Part shown: positions 16,482 through 24,799 of the stretch, in pieces
How the letters are laid out: each line of letters opens with the position of its first letter
Numbering within the stretch: the stretch's first letter is position 1
NCBI RefSeq assembly: GCF_900177675.1
Contig: NZ_FXWM01000001.1
Span: forward strand, 5,837,001 to 5,901,000
Length of the DNA stretch: 64,000 nucleotides
Direction of reading: 5' to 3'
Origin: Bacillus sp. OV166
GTDB taxonomy: Bacteria; Bacillota; Bacilli; Bacillales; Cytobacillaceae
Position numbers and translations under genes: made by a program
Notes under the pieces: model-generated
What the model saw: only the letters and a program-made list of their open reading frames with translations
Databases searched by the model: none
Told to the model about the DNA's origin: nothing

Positions 16482-17627
16482 CTACACAAAAGTCTGTGTA
16501 GAATTATTTCTACTAAATCGATACACCGCAATCAAGAAAAACGCAGCGGCAAAGGCGAATAGAATCATGAAATTTAAATACAACCCGCTAAATTCATTTC
16601 CTTCCTGAAGCTTCGTTAACGTATCCAATGTCCAGCGCTGCGGCAGGAAATTAGCAATTTTCTGTAACGATTTCGGCATCACTTCCACCGGCCAGAAGCA
16701 GCCGGAAAGCATGACGGTCGGAGTGATAATTAAATTTTGCAAGGCGCCCGCGGCACTGCGGCTGTTTGAAAAAGAAACAATCATTAATGAGATCCCTACG
16801 GAAATCAATGAAAATAGCATCATGACGAACGCCGCTGACCAAAAGGACATATTGATGCCAATATCAAAGATACTTTTCATAATCGTTAACGTGATAAGCA
16901 CCTGTATCGTCATTACAATCATGTTGACCATGACATTGGAGAAGATATACTTCCTGGCATTAATCGGTGTTGATAATAACCGAAAATAGGTGCGGTTTTC
17001 TTTTTCCAAAAGGATGATCTCGGACATATTGCAGGCCGACATCAGCATGATCATAATCAGGAAGCCAATCGTTTGGTTGGTCATAAACTTGTTTTTTGAA
17101 GAATCTTCTAAAGCATTTGTGGTCAGCTTATAATCTGTTTGCTGGTAATCCTGATACATCTGCTCAAAAGTCTGTTGATTACCGCCCGCAACATAACTGA
17201 TCGTCGCAATATTATCGATATACTGATGTAAATAAGATTTCACGTATGCGGTAATTGCTGCACCCTTGATCGAGGTCAGTTGGATATGGTCAGGCTCCCC
17301 AGCCAAGACACTGTCAGAATATCCTTTTTCAAAGGTAATTACACTATCTAGATCGCCAGACGAGATTTGATCTTGAACATCGGCCGTGGTAATCTTGGAA
17401 ATTTCCACATTCTCTAATCTTTTTAAAAATTGGATTGTATCCGTAGTAATCTCGCTAGGGTCCTGATTAACAATTCCAACATGAAGGATTGTTTTTTGAT
17501 CGCCGCCATAGACGAGCAGGGAGATAAAAATCCCGATTAACGGCATACATAGATACATAATAATGTTTTTCTTTTTTCGAAACGTCACACGTAACGTGTT
17601 CTGAATTAACCAGAGGATATCCTTCAT
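16482..17627 (-). CDS. ABC-2 type exporter permease (second)
   Basis: 381 residues: one N-terminal helix, a large extracytoplasmic domain (about 45-190), then five helices, the ABC2_membrane_3 layout. Contains LLEKENRTYFRLLSTPI, typical of this family. Start ATG shares one base with the stop of the upstream permease (TAATG), so translation is coupled. Position and sequence type match LnrN of the LnrLMN linearmycin exporter; substrate here is unproven. Confidence 0.87.
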   Translation of the reverse strand: MKDILWLIQNTLRVTFRKKKNIIMYLCMPLIGIFISLLVYGGDQKTILHVGIVNQDPSEITTDTIQFLKRLENVEISKITTADVQDQISSGDLDSVITFEKGYSDSVLAGEPDHIQLTSIKGAAITAYVKSYLHQYIDNIATISYVAGGNQQTFEQMYQDYQQTDYKLTTNALEDSSKNKFMTNQTIGFLIMIMLMSACNMSEIILLEKENRTYFRLLSTPINARKYIFSNVMVNMIVMTIQVLITLTIMKSIFDIGINMSFWSAAFVMMLFSLISVGISLMIVSFSNSRSAAGALQNLIITPTVMLSGCFWPVEVMPKSLQKIANFLPQRWTLDTLTKLQEGNEFSGLYLNFMILFAFAAAFFLIAVYRFSRNNSTQTFV

Positions 17628-18739
17628 TATAGCCCCTCCCGTCTTTGCAAAGATATGATCGCCACGAGTAAAAATAAGAGCGCCCCGCCAAGATTGATCG
17701 TTAGCGCTGGAATAGCTGCCGCAAAGTCATTCGCATAAATAATCTTTGTCAGCGCTGTATTCATCCAGGTTAGCGGCGAAAGCTCAGTAATCAGCTTGAA
17801 AATGCCTTCTGGGTTGTCAATTTTAAAATAAGCTCCGCCAAAAAAGGACGATAACTGCACAAACAGCATGATGATCACTCTCGGACCTGCACTTGTTTTT
17901 GACAGGAAGCTGACGCCAATCCCCATGCTGACCGCAAACACGACTTCTGTTAGCAGAACAAGGAATACCAATCCAAGATGTTCGCCCCAGTTGGCTTTGA
18001 AAATAAGCTTGCTAAACAGGATGACGAGCAGGATACAGATGCTATTACTAACGAGACTCCCGAGTACTTTCCCGATGAAAATTTCACTTTTTCGTACTGG
18101 AGAAGCAATCAGGCGGTCCGCTGTCTTGCGAACTCTTTCGCTTACGATTAACGAGCTTGACGACATCGCACCGTAAAGAACAATCATCGTTGTGATGACA
18201 ATTGCATAGTAATCCATCGATCCCGGCTGTTTATCGGGAAGCAGCGAAGTTTCCTTAATGAAATCCGCCGGCTTTTCACGCGTGAAGGCACTTTCCAGCT
18301 TTTCCGGAGCCACCTTCATGACTTCAGAAGTAATATTGTATTGATCGACAAAGGAGGCGAGCATCCCTTGCAGAATATTTCCTTCAATACTGGTCCCATT
18401 ATTGACATAGAGCTGAATCCCTTTATCGGTTACTTCTATATAACCATCATAGTTACCTTGCTTCACTTCTTTTTCGCCATCGCTATGTTCAGTTGCTTTT
18501 TTAAAATGAAGCCCTGATTTTTCGGCCTCAGTGATAAAGTGAGGAAAGTACTCACCCTTCGTTGTATCTTTATATAAGACATCGATATCATCGACGCGCA
18601 GACTGGTCGTAAACGTGTTCGTTAGTGCTGTTCCAAGGACGAGCATTAACACAATTGGGAAAGCTAACATAAAAAACAAGGTTCGGATGTCCCGGAAGTC
18701 TGTTTTAATACCCTTCCACGCGATATTGAGTATGTTCAA
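17627..18739 (-). CDS. ABC-2 type exporter permease (first)
   Basis: About 370 residues, same topology as its neighbour (first helix near LFFMLAFPIVLMLVLGTAL, large extracytoplasmic loop, five C-terminal helices; SERVRKTADRLIASPVRKSE motif). The TTG at 18739 is preferred as start because AAGGGGGG lies 8 bp upstream; an ATG at 18763 overlaps the ATPase gene. LnrM-like by position. Together the two permeases form a heterodimer with the ATPase encoded upstream. Confidence 0.87.
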   Translation of the reverse strand: MNILNIAWKGIKTDFRDIRTLFFMLAFPIVLMLVLGTALTNTFTTSLRVDDIDVLYKDTTKGEYFPHFITEAEKSGLHFKKATEHSDGEKEVKQGNYDGYIEVTDKGIQLYVNNGTSIEGNILQGMLASFVDQYNITSEVMKVAPEKLESAFTREKPADFIKETSLLPDKQPGSMDYYAIVITTMIVLYGAMSSSSLIVSERVRKTADRLIASPVRKSEIFIGKVLGSLVSNSICILLVILFSKLIFKANWGEHLGLVFLVLLTEVVFAVSMGIGVSFLSKTSAGPRVIIMLFVQLSSFFGGAYFKIDNPEGIFKLITELSPLTWMNTALTKIIYANDFAAAIPALTINLGGALLFLLVAIISLQRREGL

Positions 18740-18752
18740 AGTGAGTCCCCCC

Positions 18753-19691
18753 TTATTGGTCACGTAGATTTCTACCCGTTAATGTTAAAAATACTGTTTC
18801 CAGGTTCGGTGCTTTTTCTTGTAAGGAGCGGATTTCGATCTGGCTGTTCATAAAATGCTCGATGATTTTGTTTAAGTTATTGACGCCCGTATCTGAGTTG
18901 ATTTTAATCAAGTTTTCATCGACTGAAACAGCTTCGACCCCGTTTATTTCTTTAATCGATTCCAGGTTCACCTTTTCCGTTGATTTAACCTCAACCCAGA
19001 CATCCTTTGTATTGGTAATGATCGACTTCAGCTGCTCCTGCGTTCCTTCAGCAATGATTTTTCCATGATCAATGATTGCAATCCGGGAACAGATCTCTTC
19101 GACTTCCTCCATATAGTGGCTCGTGTAAATAATCGTGCAGCCCATTTCATTCAGCCGTTTTACTGATGTAAGGATATAGTTCCGGGACTGTGGGTCAATC
19201 CCGACCGTTGGTTCATCCATAATGATGAGCTTTGGCCGGTGGGCTATTGCACAAGCAATATTTAGGCGGCGCTTCATCCCACCTGAAAAACTTTTTGGAT
19301 AGCTTTTATGTTTATCCTGTAGGCCGACGAAATCAAGGGCCTCCTCGACTCGTTCATTTAATTCGGCACCACGCAGACCGTAAAGTCCAGCAAAGAATTT
19401 TACATTTTCATAGGCCGTCATATCCTCATAGATAGCCAAATCCTGCGGCACCATGCCAATATTCATTTTCGCAAATCGGCTGTATTTAGCACTATTTTTT
19501 CCGAGTATGCTAATCGTTCCATCATTGCTGCGCAGCAGGCCGGCAATCATGTTGATCGTCGTACTTTTTCCAGCTCCATTGGCGCCCAGAAAACCAAATA
19601 TTTCTCCCTCCGCAACAGATAAACTCATATTATCAACTGCGATAAAGTCAGCGAATTTTTTCGTTAAGTTGTTAATCTCTAAAACGTTCAT
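18753..19691 (-). CDS. ABC exporter ATP-binding protein, LnrL-like
   Basis: 312 residues from the ATG at 19691 (MNVLEINNLTKKF), preceded by AGGGGTGAGAGG; the open frame up to 19775 runs through a terminator-like hairpin and is not coding. Walker A GANGAGKST, signature FSGGMKRRL, Walker B LIIMDEPTVGID, His switch YTSHYMEE. C-terminal ~70 residues resemble the DrrA/LnrL tail. Energises the two permeases downstream. Confidence 0.92.
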   Translation of the reverse strand: MNVLEINNLTKKFADFIAVDNMSLSVAEGEIFGFLGANGAGKSTTINMIAGLLRSNDGTISILGKNSAKYSRFAKMNIGMVPQDLAIYEDMTAYENVKFFAGLYGLRGAELNERVEEALDFVGLQDKHKSYPKSFSGGMKRRLNIACAIAHRPKLIIMDEPTVGIDPQSRNYILTSVKRLNEMGCTIIYTSHYMEEVEEICSRIAIIDHGKIIAEGTQEQLKSIITNTKDVWVEVKSTEKVNLESIKEINGVEAVSVDENLIKINSDTGVNNLNKIIEHFMNSQIEIRSLQEKAPNLETVFLTLTGRNLRDQ

Positions 19692-19733
19692 CCTCTCACC
19701 CCTAAATCGTTTGTCTGTTTCCAGTATATAGAA

Positions 19734-19771
19734 AAAGAATGAACGCGCATAAGTGCAATCGTTCATTCTTT
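19734..19771 (-). terminator. Hairpin between kinase and ABC genes
   Basis: Perfect AAAGAATGAACG / CGTTCATTCTTT stem with T-rich flank on the minus strand. It could reduce read-through from the regulatory genes into the exporter genes or allow separate control. Confidence 0.65.
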
Positions 19772-19810
19772 TCACATGAGATTATTCATATTGTGAGCGT
19801 GAGATTCTCA

Positions 19811-20914
19811 TCACCCCAGCGGCAGGAGCGTAGTGACGGAAAAACCATCGCTGCTGTCGACAATCATTTTTCCATGGACAGATGCCGTCCGCTCCTCCAT
19901 TCCGATGATACCTAGGCCTTTTTTAATCATAGCTGTTCCCGCACCATTATCCTTCACTTCAACTCTGACTAATTTGTTTAAAACCTTTAGATCGACGGAA
20001 ACATGTGTTGCATGTGAATATTTCATCGCGTTCGTCAGCGCTTCTGTGACATTTTCATGGATGATTTTCCATTGAATCGGCGCGATAATATCTAAATTGC
20101 CTTCATGGGTGAGGACGGTTTTTATCTGTTGTTTGGCGTTAAAATCATCGATTAGTAGCTTCAAGCGGTGAATCCCCACTTGCTCGGTGGGAGGCTTCAT
20201 ATTTTTTAGGGTCAGGCGGATGTTTTCGATCCCCTCTTTCGAAATGTTGATCGCATTTTGGAGGAGCTCGGTTGCTTTTTGAGGATCGGTCTCCATTAAT
20301 CGTTTGGACGCTTCCATCTGAAAAAGCGCACCGGTCATCGAGTGGCCAATTTTATCATGAATCTCCTGTGAAATTCGGTTGCGTTCCTCTAATTTAAAGG
20401 TGTATTCGGACTGCCGTATGTATTCGGTATTTTCATTGATATTTTTCGTTAACTTCTGGAGTTTTTTTCGCATCGTATCGATTTGCGCTTCATTTTTTAC
20501 CAGTCTATCGCTATAGATAGTCGTGAGCGAAAATATCATAAAAGAAAGACACGCCACTAAACCGTATAGGGGCTTCAACGATTCATTCATATACAAGATA
20601 GGAAGCAAGGAAAGAATCAGTAGCGTTATTTTTTTATCAAAAAAAACACCGGCCAATTCCACAATCGATAAAGGCAGGAGCAAACTAAACAAGGGATCCA
20701 CGAAGAGATAGGCTCCTGTTGTAATAGCGATGGACACCATATGCAGTATCCTTTTGATGGTGTTATTTTTTATTATATAAAGCGTAATATTTGCACAAAA
20801 ATACACGAGAAAGGCGAGGACAATCCAGGAGATATGGCTGATATTGGTTTGTACTGCAAGGTAAGCAATATACACTAACAAAAGCAGCTTCGTAAAAATG
20901 ATCCAAAACTCCAT
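19811..20914 (-). CDS. Sensor histidine kinase, LnrJ/YfiJ-like
   Basis: 367 residues. Six or so membrane helices fill residues 1-145 with almost no extracytoplasmic domain, so it probably senses a membrane-embedded ligand. A HisKA_3 dimerisation segment follows (LEERNRISQEIHDKIGHSMTG, phosphorylated His in QEIHDKIGH) and a HATPase_c domain (NVTEALTNAMKYSHAT, VKDNGAG, KGLGIIGMEER). Starts one base after the regulator's stop. Together with the regulator and ABC genes this resembles LnrJK-LnrLMN, except that here the regulator gene precedes the kinase gene. Confidence 0.9.
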   Translation of the reverse strand: MEFWIIFTKLLLLVYIAYLAVQTNISHISWIVLAFLVYFCANITLYIIKNNTIKRILHMVSIAITTGAYLFVDPLFSLLLPLSIVELAGVFFDKKITLLILSLLPILYMNESLKPLYGLVACLSFMIFSLTTIYSDRLVKNEAQIDTMRKKLQKLTKNINENTEYIRQSEYTFKLEERNRISQEIHDKIGHSMTGALFQMEASKRLMETDPQKATELLQNAINISKEGIENIRLTLKNMKPPTEQVGIHRLKLLIDDFNAKQQIKTVLTHEGNLDIIAPIQWKIIHENVTEALTNAMKYSHATHVSVDLKVLNKLVRVEVKDNGAGTAMIKKGLGIIGMEERTASVHGKMIVDSSDGFSVTTLLPLG

Positions 20915-20915
20915 T

Positions 20916-21557
20916 TTAGTCTACTTTCCCCGTCAGAAAGTAAATCGCGATTTGTGTGCGGTGCTCAAGTTCGGTCTTGCCTAAAATAGACGTGATGTAA
21001 TTGGCTACTGTCCCCTCAGAGATAAATAATTCCTTGGAGATCGCTTTATTGGAATACCCCTTCGCAATCAAGGACATGATTTCACGTTCCCGCTCGGTAA
21101 ATCCTGTGAGATCGATTTTTGTTTCTGTTTCTTTGTTTACCGCTTTTAGATTCGACTTTATTTTTTCTAAAATAACATCCTGAATGATGCTGTTTCCGTG
21201 GAACACACTCTTCAACGCATCACGGATTTGTTCGGGGTCATTGTTTTTTAATAGATAGCCCTTGGCCCCATTTTTAATGGCATCGAGGATGTATTCATCA
21301 TCATCAAATGTCGTTAATATGATTGGCTTGGTGTTCGTTGTTTCGGTAATCACCTTCGTGGCTTCCACCCCGTTCATATTAGGCATGCGAACATCGAGCA
21401 GGGCAATGTCGACTTCATGCTTTTGACAGTAATCGACTGCCTCTTTTCCATCACTGACGGTGTCCAGCACTTCAAATTCCCCGTAGGTAGATAGAATGAT
21501 TTTCAGACCTTCTCGAATAAATGAGTTATCATCCGCAATTATGACTTTAATTTTCAT
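20916..21557 (-). CDS. NarL/LuxR-family response regulator, LnrK-like
   Basis: Receiver domain (IIADDNSFIREGL, phosphoacceptor D in ALLDVRMPNMNG, KGYLLKN) followed by a LuxR-type HTH (LTEREREIMSLIAKGYSNKAI is the family pattern; here FTEREREIMSLIAKGYSNK). 213 residues from the ATG at 21557. An ATG at 21602 overlaps a TGCTATAAT extended -10 (21601-21609), so transcription must begin downstream of it; this favours 21557 although its ribosome binding site is weak. Probably activates the ABC exporter. Confidence 0.9.
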   Translation of the reverse strand: MKIKVIIADDNSFIREGLKIILSTYGEFEVLDTVSDGKEAVDYCQKHEVDIALLDVRMPNMNGVEATKVITETTNTKPIILTTFDDDEYILDAIKNGAKGYLLKNNDPEQIRDALKSVFHGNSIIQDVILEKIKSNLKAVNKETETKIDLTGFTEREREIMSLIAKGYSNKAISKELFISEGTVANYITSILGKTELEHRTQIAIYFLTGKVD

Positions 21558-21600
21558 AAGTTTAGGAGCCACTTCCTTATTTTTACTCTCTATACCTGCC

Positions 21601-21609
21601 ATTATAGCA
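21601..21609 (-). promoter_or_regulatory. Extended -10 promoter of regulator-kinase operon
   Basis: TGCTATAAT on the minus strand; no good -35 at 17 bp, as is usual with extended -10 promoters. Confidence 0.5.
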
Positions 21610-21693
21610 AGAAACCTGGAGGAAGATGCATGTCAAATCAAGTGGCGGATTTCATAAATGTGTTCATCCGCCCATTCATTGGACGTTATCATG

Positions 21694-21702
21694 CATACAG
21701 TA
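21694..21702 (+). promoter_or_regulatory. Candidate SigK -10 for His/Gly-rich gene
   Basis: GCATACAGTA fits the SigK -10 (CATAnnnTA), 71 bp before the start codon. A matching AC at -35 is not present, so this is tentative. Confidence 0.35.
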
Positions 21703-21772
21703 CAAAAGGTAACCATTTTCAAGGGTAACCAAAAGGACGATTTGTTATCGACAAAAAAGGAGATGTATTTGT

Positions 21773-22132
21773 ATGATGGGAGGACATTTCGGTGGTCACC
21801 ATGGAGGGTACGACGGCGGGCATCACGATGGACACCATGGGGGCTATCACGACTTTGGGCATCATGATGGACATCATGGAGGCTATCACGACTTTGGGCA
21901 TCATGATGGACACCATGGGGGCTATCACGGAGGCTACCATGGAGGGTATCACGGAGGCTACCATGGTTATGGTGGCTATGGCGCTCCATTTGTCGGAGGA
22001 TTGTTAGGCGGCCTAACGGTCGGTGCATCGTCCTCTGGCGGAGGTTATCCATACCCAGTCCCTTATCCTGCCCCATACCCGGCACCTGTACCATATCCAA
22101 CCAGATATCCATATGGAGGGTATCCCTATTAG
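21773..22132 (+). CDS. His/Gly/Tyr-rich repeat protein, possibly spore coat
   Basis: 119 residues from ATG 21773 (or 21776), RBS AAAAAAGGAG. Residues 1-66 consist of near-repeats of GHHDGHHGGYHDF and GGYH; about one residue in four is His. A short glycine/alanine hydrophobic stretch (APFVGGLLGGLTVGASS) follows, then a Pro/Tyr-rich tail (YPYPVPYPAPYP). No signal peptide. Composition recalls spore coat and metal-binding proteins; a SigK-like -10 upstream fits a coat role, but function is unproven. DNA repeats of about 39 bp indicate slippage. Followed by a terminator at 22163. Confidence 0.7.
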   Translation: MMGGHFGGHHGGYDGGHHDGHHGGYHDFGHHDGHHGGYHDFGHHDGHHGGYHGGYHGGYHGGYHGYGGYGAPFVGGLLGGLTVGASSSGGGYPYPVPYPAPYPAPVPYPTRYPYGGYPY

Positions 22133-22162
22133 TAGTTGAGTAAGAAACTGATTTAATGAGGT

Positions 22163-22189
22163 GGAACTGACACTAGGTCAGTTCCTTTT
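22163..22189 (+). terminator. Terminator after His-rich gene
   Basis: GGAACTGAC / GTCAGTTCC stem with TTTT. Confidence 0.75.
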
Positions 22190-22201
22190 GAGCCTAAAAA
22201 T

Positions 22202-22243
22202 AAAGCGTAGAAGGCCTCCTCAAAGGACTTTTACGCTTTTTCT
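22202..22243 (+). terminator. Second terminator hairpin
   Basis: AAAGCGTA / TACGCTTT arms with an internal AAG/CTT extension and T run; a back-up to the hairpin at 22163. Confidence 0.7.
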
Positions 22244-22338
22244 CTATGAGAGAGTTATCATGATATACTGCATGGTATCTAGTGCCTTTTCTTTCAAACT
22301 TAATTATTATGAATATATTGGATAAATATAATAAGTAA

Positions 22339-22506
22339 TTAAGCAGATATTTTCTCTAGTAAACCCATTTGTAAGTTGATTAATTTATCAAGCCTTTCAC
22401 TTAGTCTTACCGTTTCACTTGAGGTAAAACCTTTGGATAGCCCCACTGAAATCATTGTTTTTCTTAGATGTTCGATTTTGGTAAATAGATCGTCGTTAGT
22501 CATCAT
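22339..22506 (-). CDS. Spo0E-like aspartyl phosphatase
   Basis: 55 residues from the first of two ATG codons at 22506, 6 bp after AAGGAG. The Spo0E-family helical hairpin is present: IEHLRKTMISVGLSKGFTSS, then the signature SERLDKLI (S-x-x-L-D). Such proteins dephosphorylate Spo0A~P and delay sporulation. Monocistronic. Confidence 0.85.
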   Translation of the reverse strand: MMTNDDLFTKIEHLRKTMISVGLSKGFTSSETVRLSERLDKLINLQMGLLEKISA

Positions 22507-22853
22507 CAGAAACTCCTTATTTTGAACTTGTACTAAGTGTACCAATTGTAAGCGAATACAATAAAATAGTTTTCATCATCAAATATCGACACTTTTTACT
22601 ATCTTCATAATGTTTATGACATTTAATTTTATAGTGACACTCGGAATATGCCGAATACTGCATTCTGCCATGGAAAAAAGTTCATTTTTTGGACACAAAG
22701 ATACATAAAGTCAATGGATGATGAATTTCAGAAATAGCATCCTGTTCTACAAGCACTAGAATGAATATTATTTTTGTATCTGAATACATAAATAAGAAGA
22801 GCGTAAAAAAACTGTTTCTTCAATAATACTTATGGTGAAACGGAGGTTTTTAG
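22507..22853. other. Intergenic region without recognised feature
   Basis: Divergent promoter region, about 350 bp, AT-rich. It must hold promoters for the Spo0E-like gene and the lipoprotein. No convincing hairpin, riboswitch or small gene was seen. Confidence 0.5.
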
Positions 22854-23324
22854 ATGAAAAGGTGGTTGACTGTTTTTTCTGCCAGTCTATTGCTGCTCCT
22901 GAGTGGGTGTTCTTATTTAAACACGGCATCTGACACGCTTGATTATGTAAAGGAAGCCACAAGCTACGCAGCAACCCTAGACAATTTTGCCGCTGAAACT
23001 CCTCCACTTATCAAACAGGTTGTAGATAACCAAGCACAAGCAGATGAACTCACGGCACAACTCCAACAGATGAAAAATGAGATACAATCCTTTAATACTC
23101 TTGATGTCCCGGAAACGGTAAAGGGATTCCATCAGGAAATTATTGAACAAAATAACCTCTTAACTCAACAAATTGACCTCTACTTAAAGGATCTCAACGA
23201 TGGCAAACTTAACCCATCAACCCTCGATAACAGCAAACTACTTCAACCCGTACAAGAAATCACAACCATTATCGTGCAAATCCAAAAGCTCGGGGCGCAA
23301 GTGAACGAAACACTTGGTGCCTGA
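22854..23324 (+). CDS. Putative lipoprotein (DUF6376-like)
   Basis: 156 residues with a lipoprotein signal (lipobox LSGC, Cys19) and an all-helical body with Asn/Gln-rich heptads (QADELTAQLQQMKNEIQSF). Resembles the Bacillaceae DUF6376 lipoproteins, whose role is unknown. RBS GGAGG 8 bp before ATG. The last two codons and stop (GGT GCC TGA) lie within a copy of the dispersed GGTGCCTGACACC motif. Confidence 0.75.
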   Translation: MKRWLTVFSASLLLLLSGCSYLNTASDTLDYVKEATSYAATLDNFAAETPPLIKQVVDNQAQADELTAQLQQMKNEIQSFNTLDVPETVKGFHQEIIEQNNLLTQQIDLYLKDLNDGKLNPSTLDNSKLLQPVQEITTIIVQIQKLGAQVNETLGA

Positions 23325-23328
23325 CACC
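23316..23328. repeat. Dispersed motif overlapping lipoprotein stop
   Basis: GGTGCCTGACACC; the first nine bases are the Gly-Ala-stop codons of the lipoprotein gene. Confidence 0.8.
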
Positions 23329-23397
23329 AACAAAAGGCGAGATTTTTCATCTCGTCTTCTTTACTCACTTTAACGCTTTAAACTTATAACAGAGCGG

Positions 23398-23410
23398 GGG
23401 TCAGGCACCC
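23398..23410. repeat. Variant of dispersed motif
   Basis: GGGTCAGGCACCC, a compensated variant that keeps palindromic ends (GGGT/ACCC). Confidence 0.55.
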
Positions 23411-23414
23411 GGTA

Positions 23415-23885
23415 TTATGCCCCCTTTATCCTTGTCATCCCGAGTGCGTTATTTTCCCAGATGATCTTTTCTATGGTTTCCCACTGCTGTTCTTCACAAC
23501 GAATCATGAGGACTATTTCTGATCTAATGTTTTTTGCTCCGCCTTTACTTTTTTTCACAAGTAACAATTTAATCAAAAATCCTAGTAGTAAACCGCTCAC
23601 TGCTCCAATAATTCCCCATATAATCGGACCCCATTTTAATACATAGCCGTAAATGGCCCCAAGTAGCATGAAACAGGTTCCTAACATGGCGGCAGCATCA
23701 AAAAGACTCATACCGTCAGCCCGATGAATCGTATCAAATAATTTTCGCGGTTCAGACCTTTTATCGAGCGGGGCCGCTAATATCTTATCATTTGAAATTC
23801 CGTTTTGTTCCAAGGCTGTGATAGCTAACTCAATAAAAATGCTATTCTCGAAAGTGACAATGACAAACAATGGACAAACACTCAC
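23415..23885 (-). CDS. Hypothetical membrane protein with glycine-rich hairpin
   Basis: 156 residues from GTG, starting three bases after the stop of the upstream gene. An N-terminal cytoplasmic domain of about 65 residues with a ferredoxin-like feel (FVIVTFENSIFIELAITALEQ) is followed by two membrane helices rich in Gly/Ala (WGIIGAVSGLLLGFLIKLLL) and a second soluble segment. Layout recalls general-stress or transport-regulator proteins, but no family is assigned. Likely co-transcribed with 23889-24653. Confidence 0.6.
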   Translation of the reverse strand: MSVCPLFVIVTFENSIFIELAITALEQNGISNDKILAAPLDKRSEPRKLFDTIHRADGMSLFDAAAMLGTCFMLLGAIYGYVLKWGPIIWGIIGAVSGLLLGFLIKLLLVKKSKGGAKNIRSEIVLMIRCEEQQWETIEKIIWENNALGMTRIKGA

Positions 23886-23888
23886 TTT

Positions 23889-24653
23889 CTACAAAGGGTA
23901 AAGGAAATCTTTACTTTGATATTTTTTTCGCAAATATTTGGACATTTCTTTTTCAAACAGTTTGTTGTGTTCAATCGTTAAAACATAAGAATCGTAAATG
24001 ATGAAAAAATAAATAGAGGGGAAATAAAGGGTCCATTGCATATTTAGTTCATTTATAGCCTTTGTAAACTCTCCCACCATTGAGTAGTTAATCGCTTTAG
24101 GTATATGTCCCAAATAACATATGGCTACCGCATAAACAAATATAAAGAATCCTGTAATCACATGGTGGAGATACAGATGACCTAAACCAGGAAATAAGGC
24201 TGACCAGATGAGAGCTATTGACGGTTTTCGTTTATCCAAGTAATTGACATCAAATGTTCCCATTTGCATGATCAAGACCTGAGCGTCCTCTCGGTCAGCT
24301 AATATATACTGCTTGTTTAAATCAACGGTTGTCCGATAACTATCCCAAATTCCAAACATATAAATAGCCAGATAGAGAATCAGCCACCGATTATCCAATA
24401 CGTCTTTTGCTTTTTCAAATTCACCCAATAAGGTATATAAAATTCCGAGGTTTACTTTTGCCCGATCATTAATAAATGTCTCCCAGAGAATGAGAATATA
24501 CCCAGCCGCGTAACGATGCTGCATGATATGCCCAAACCCTGGATAGGAAAAGGAACAAAAGGCTGAAATCCATGGGTTTTTTAAATGCAGCTGTCCTGTT
24601 GAAAATTGGGATAAATACGACCTTTGTCTTCGAAACGGAGGTATTTGATTCAA
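23889..24653 (-). CDS. Hypothetical polytopic membrane protein with internal duplication
   Basis: 254 residues built from two related halves. Each begins with a PGFGH or PGLGH turn flanked by helices (SAFCSFSYPGFGHIMQHRYA and SALFPGLGHLYLHHVITG) and ends with a helix followed by Y-DSY (IWDSYRTTVDLNKQ and IIYDSYVLTIEHNK). The PGxGH turn is seen in TM2-like and DUF5683-like proteins. Function unknown. First gene of a two-gene unit. Confidence 0.65.
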   Translation of the reverse strand: MNQIPPFRRQRSYLSQFSTGQLHLKNPWISAFCSFSYPGFGHIMQHRYAAGYILILWETFINDRAKVNLGILYTLLGEFEKAKDVLDNRWLILYLAIYMFGIWDSYRTTVDLNKQYILADREDAQVLIMQMGTFDVNYLDKRKPSIALIWSALFPGLGHLYLHHVITGFFIFVYAVAICYLGHIPKAINYSMVGEFTKAINELNMQWTLYFPSIYFFIIYDSYVLTIEHNKLFEKEMSKYLRKKYQSKDFLYPL

Positions 24654-24799
24654 TAGTATGTTCTTCTCCTTTAAAGATGTATGTCTTCGTTTATCGTTTG
24701 CAAATTATGGGATAAATATCCCCGTCAGGTATAATTAGTCAATCAGCCACAATCCATGTAAAATAGTTTAAAGATAATGAAATGTAGAGGTGAATGCGG

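Noticed and set aside
21633-22112. Minus-strand His/Arg-rich ORF over the His-rich gene
   Set aside because: Low-complexity mirror of the plus-strand repeats, no RBS.
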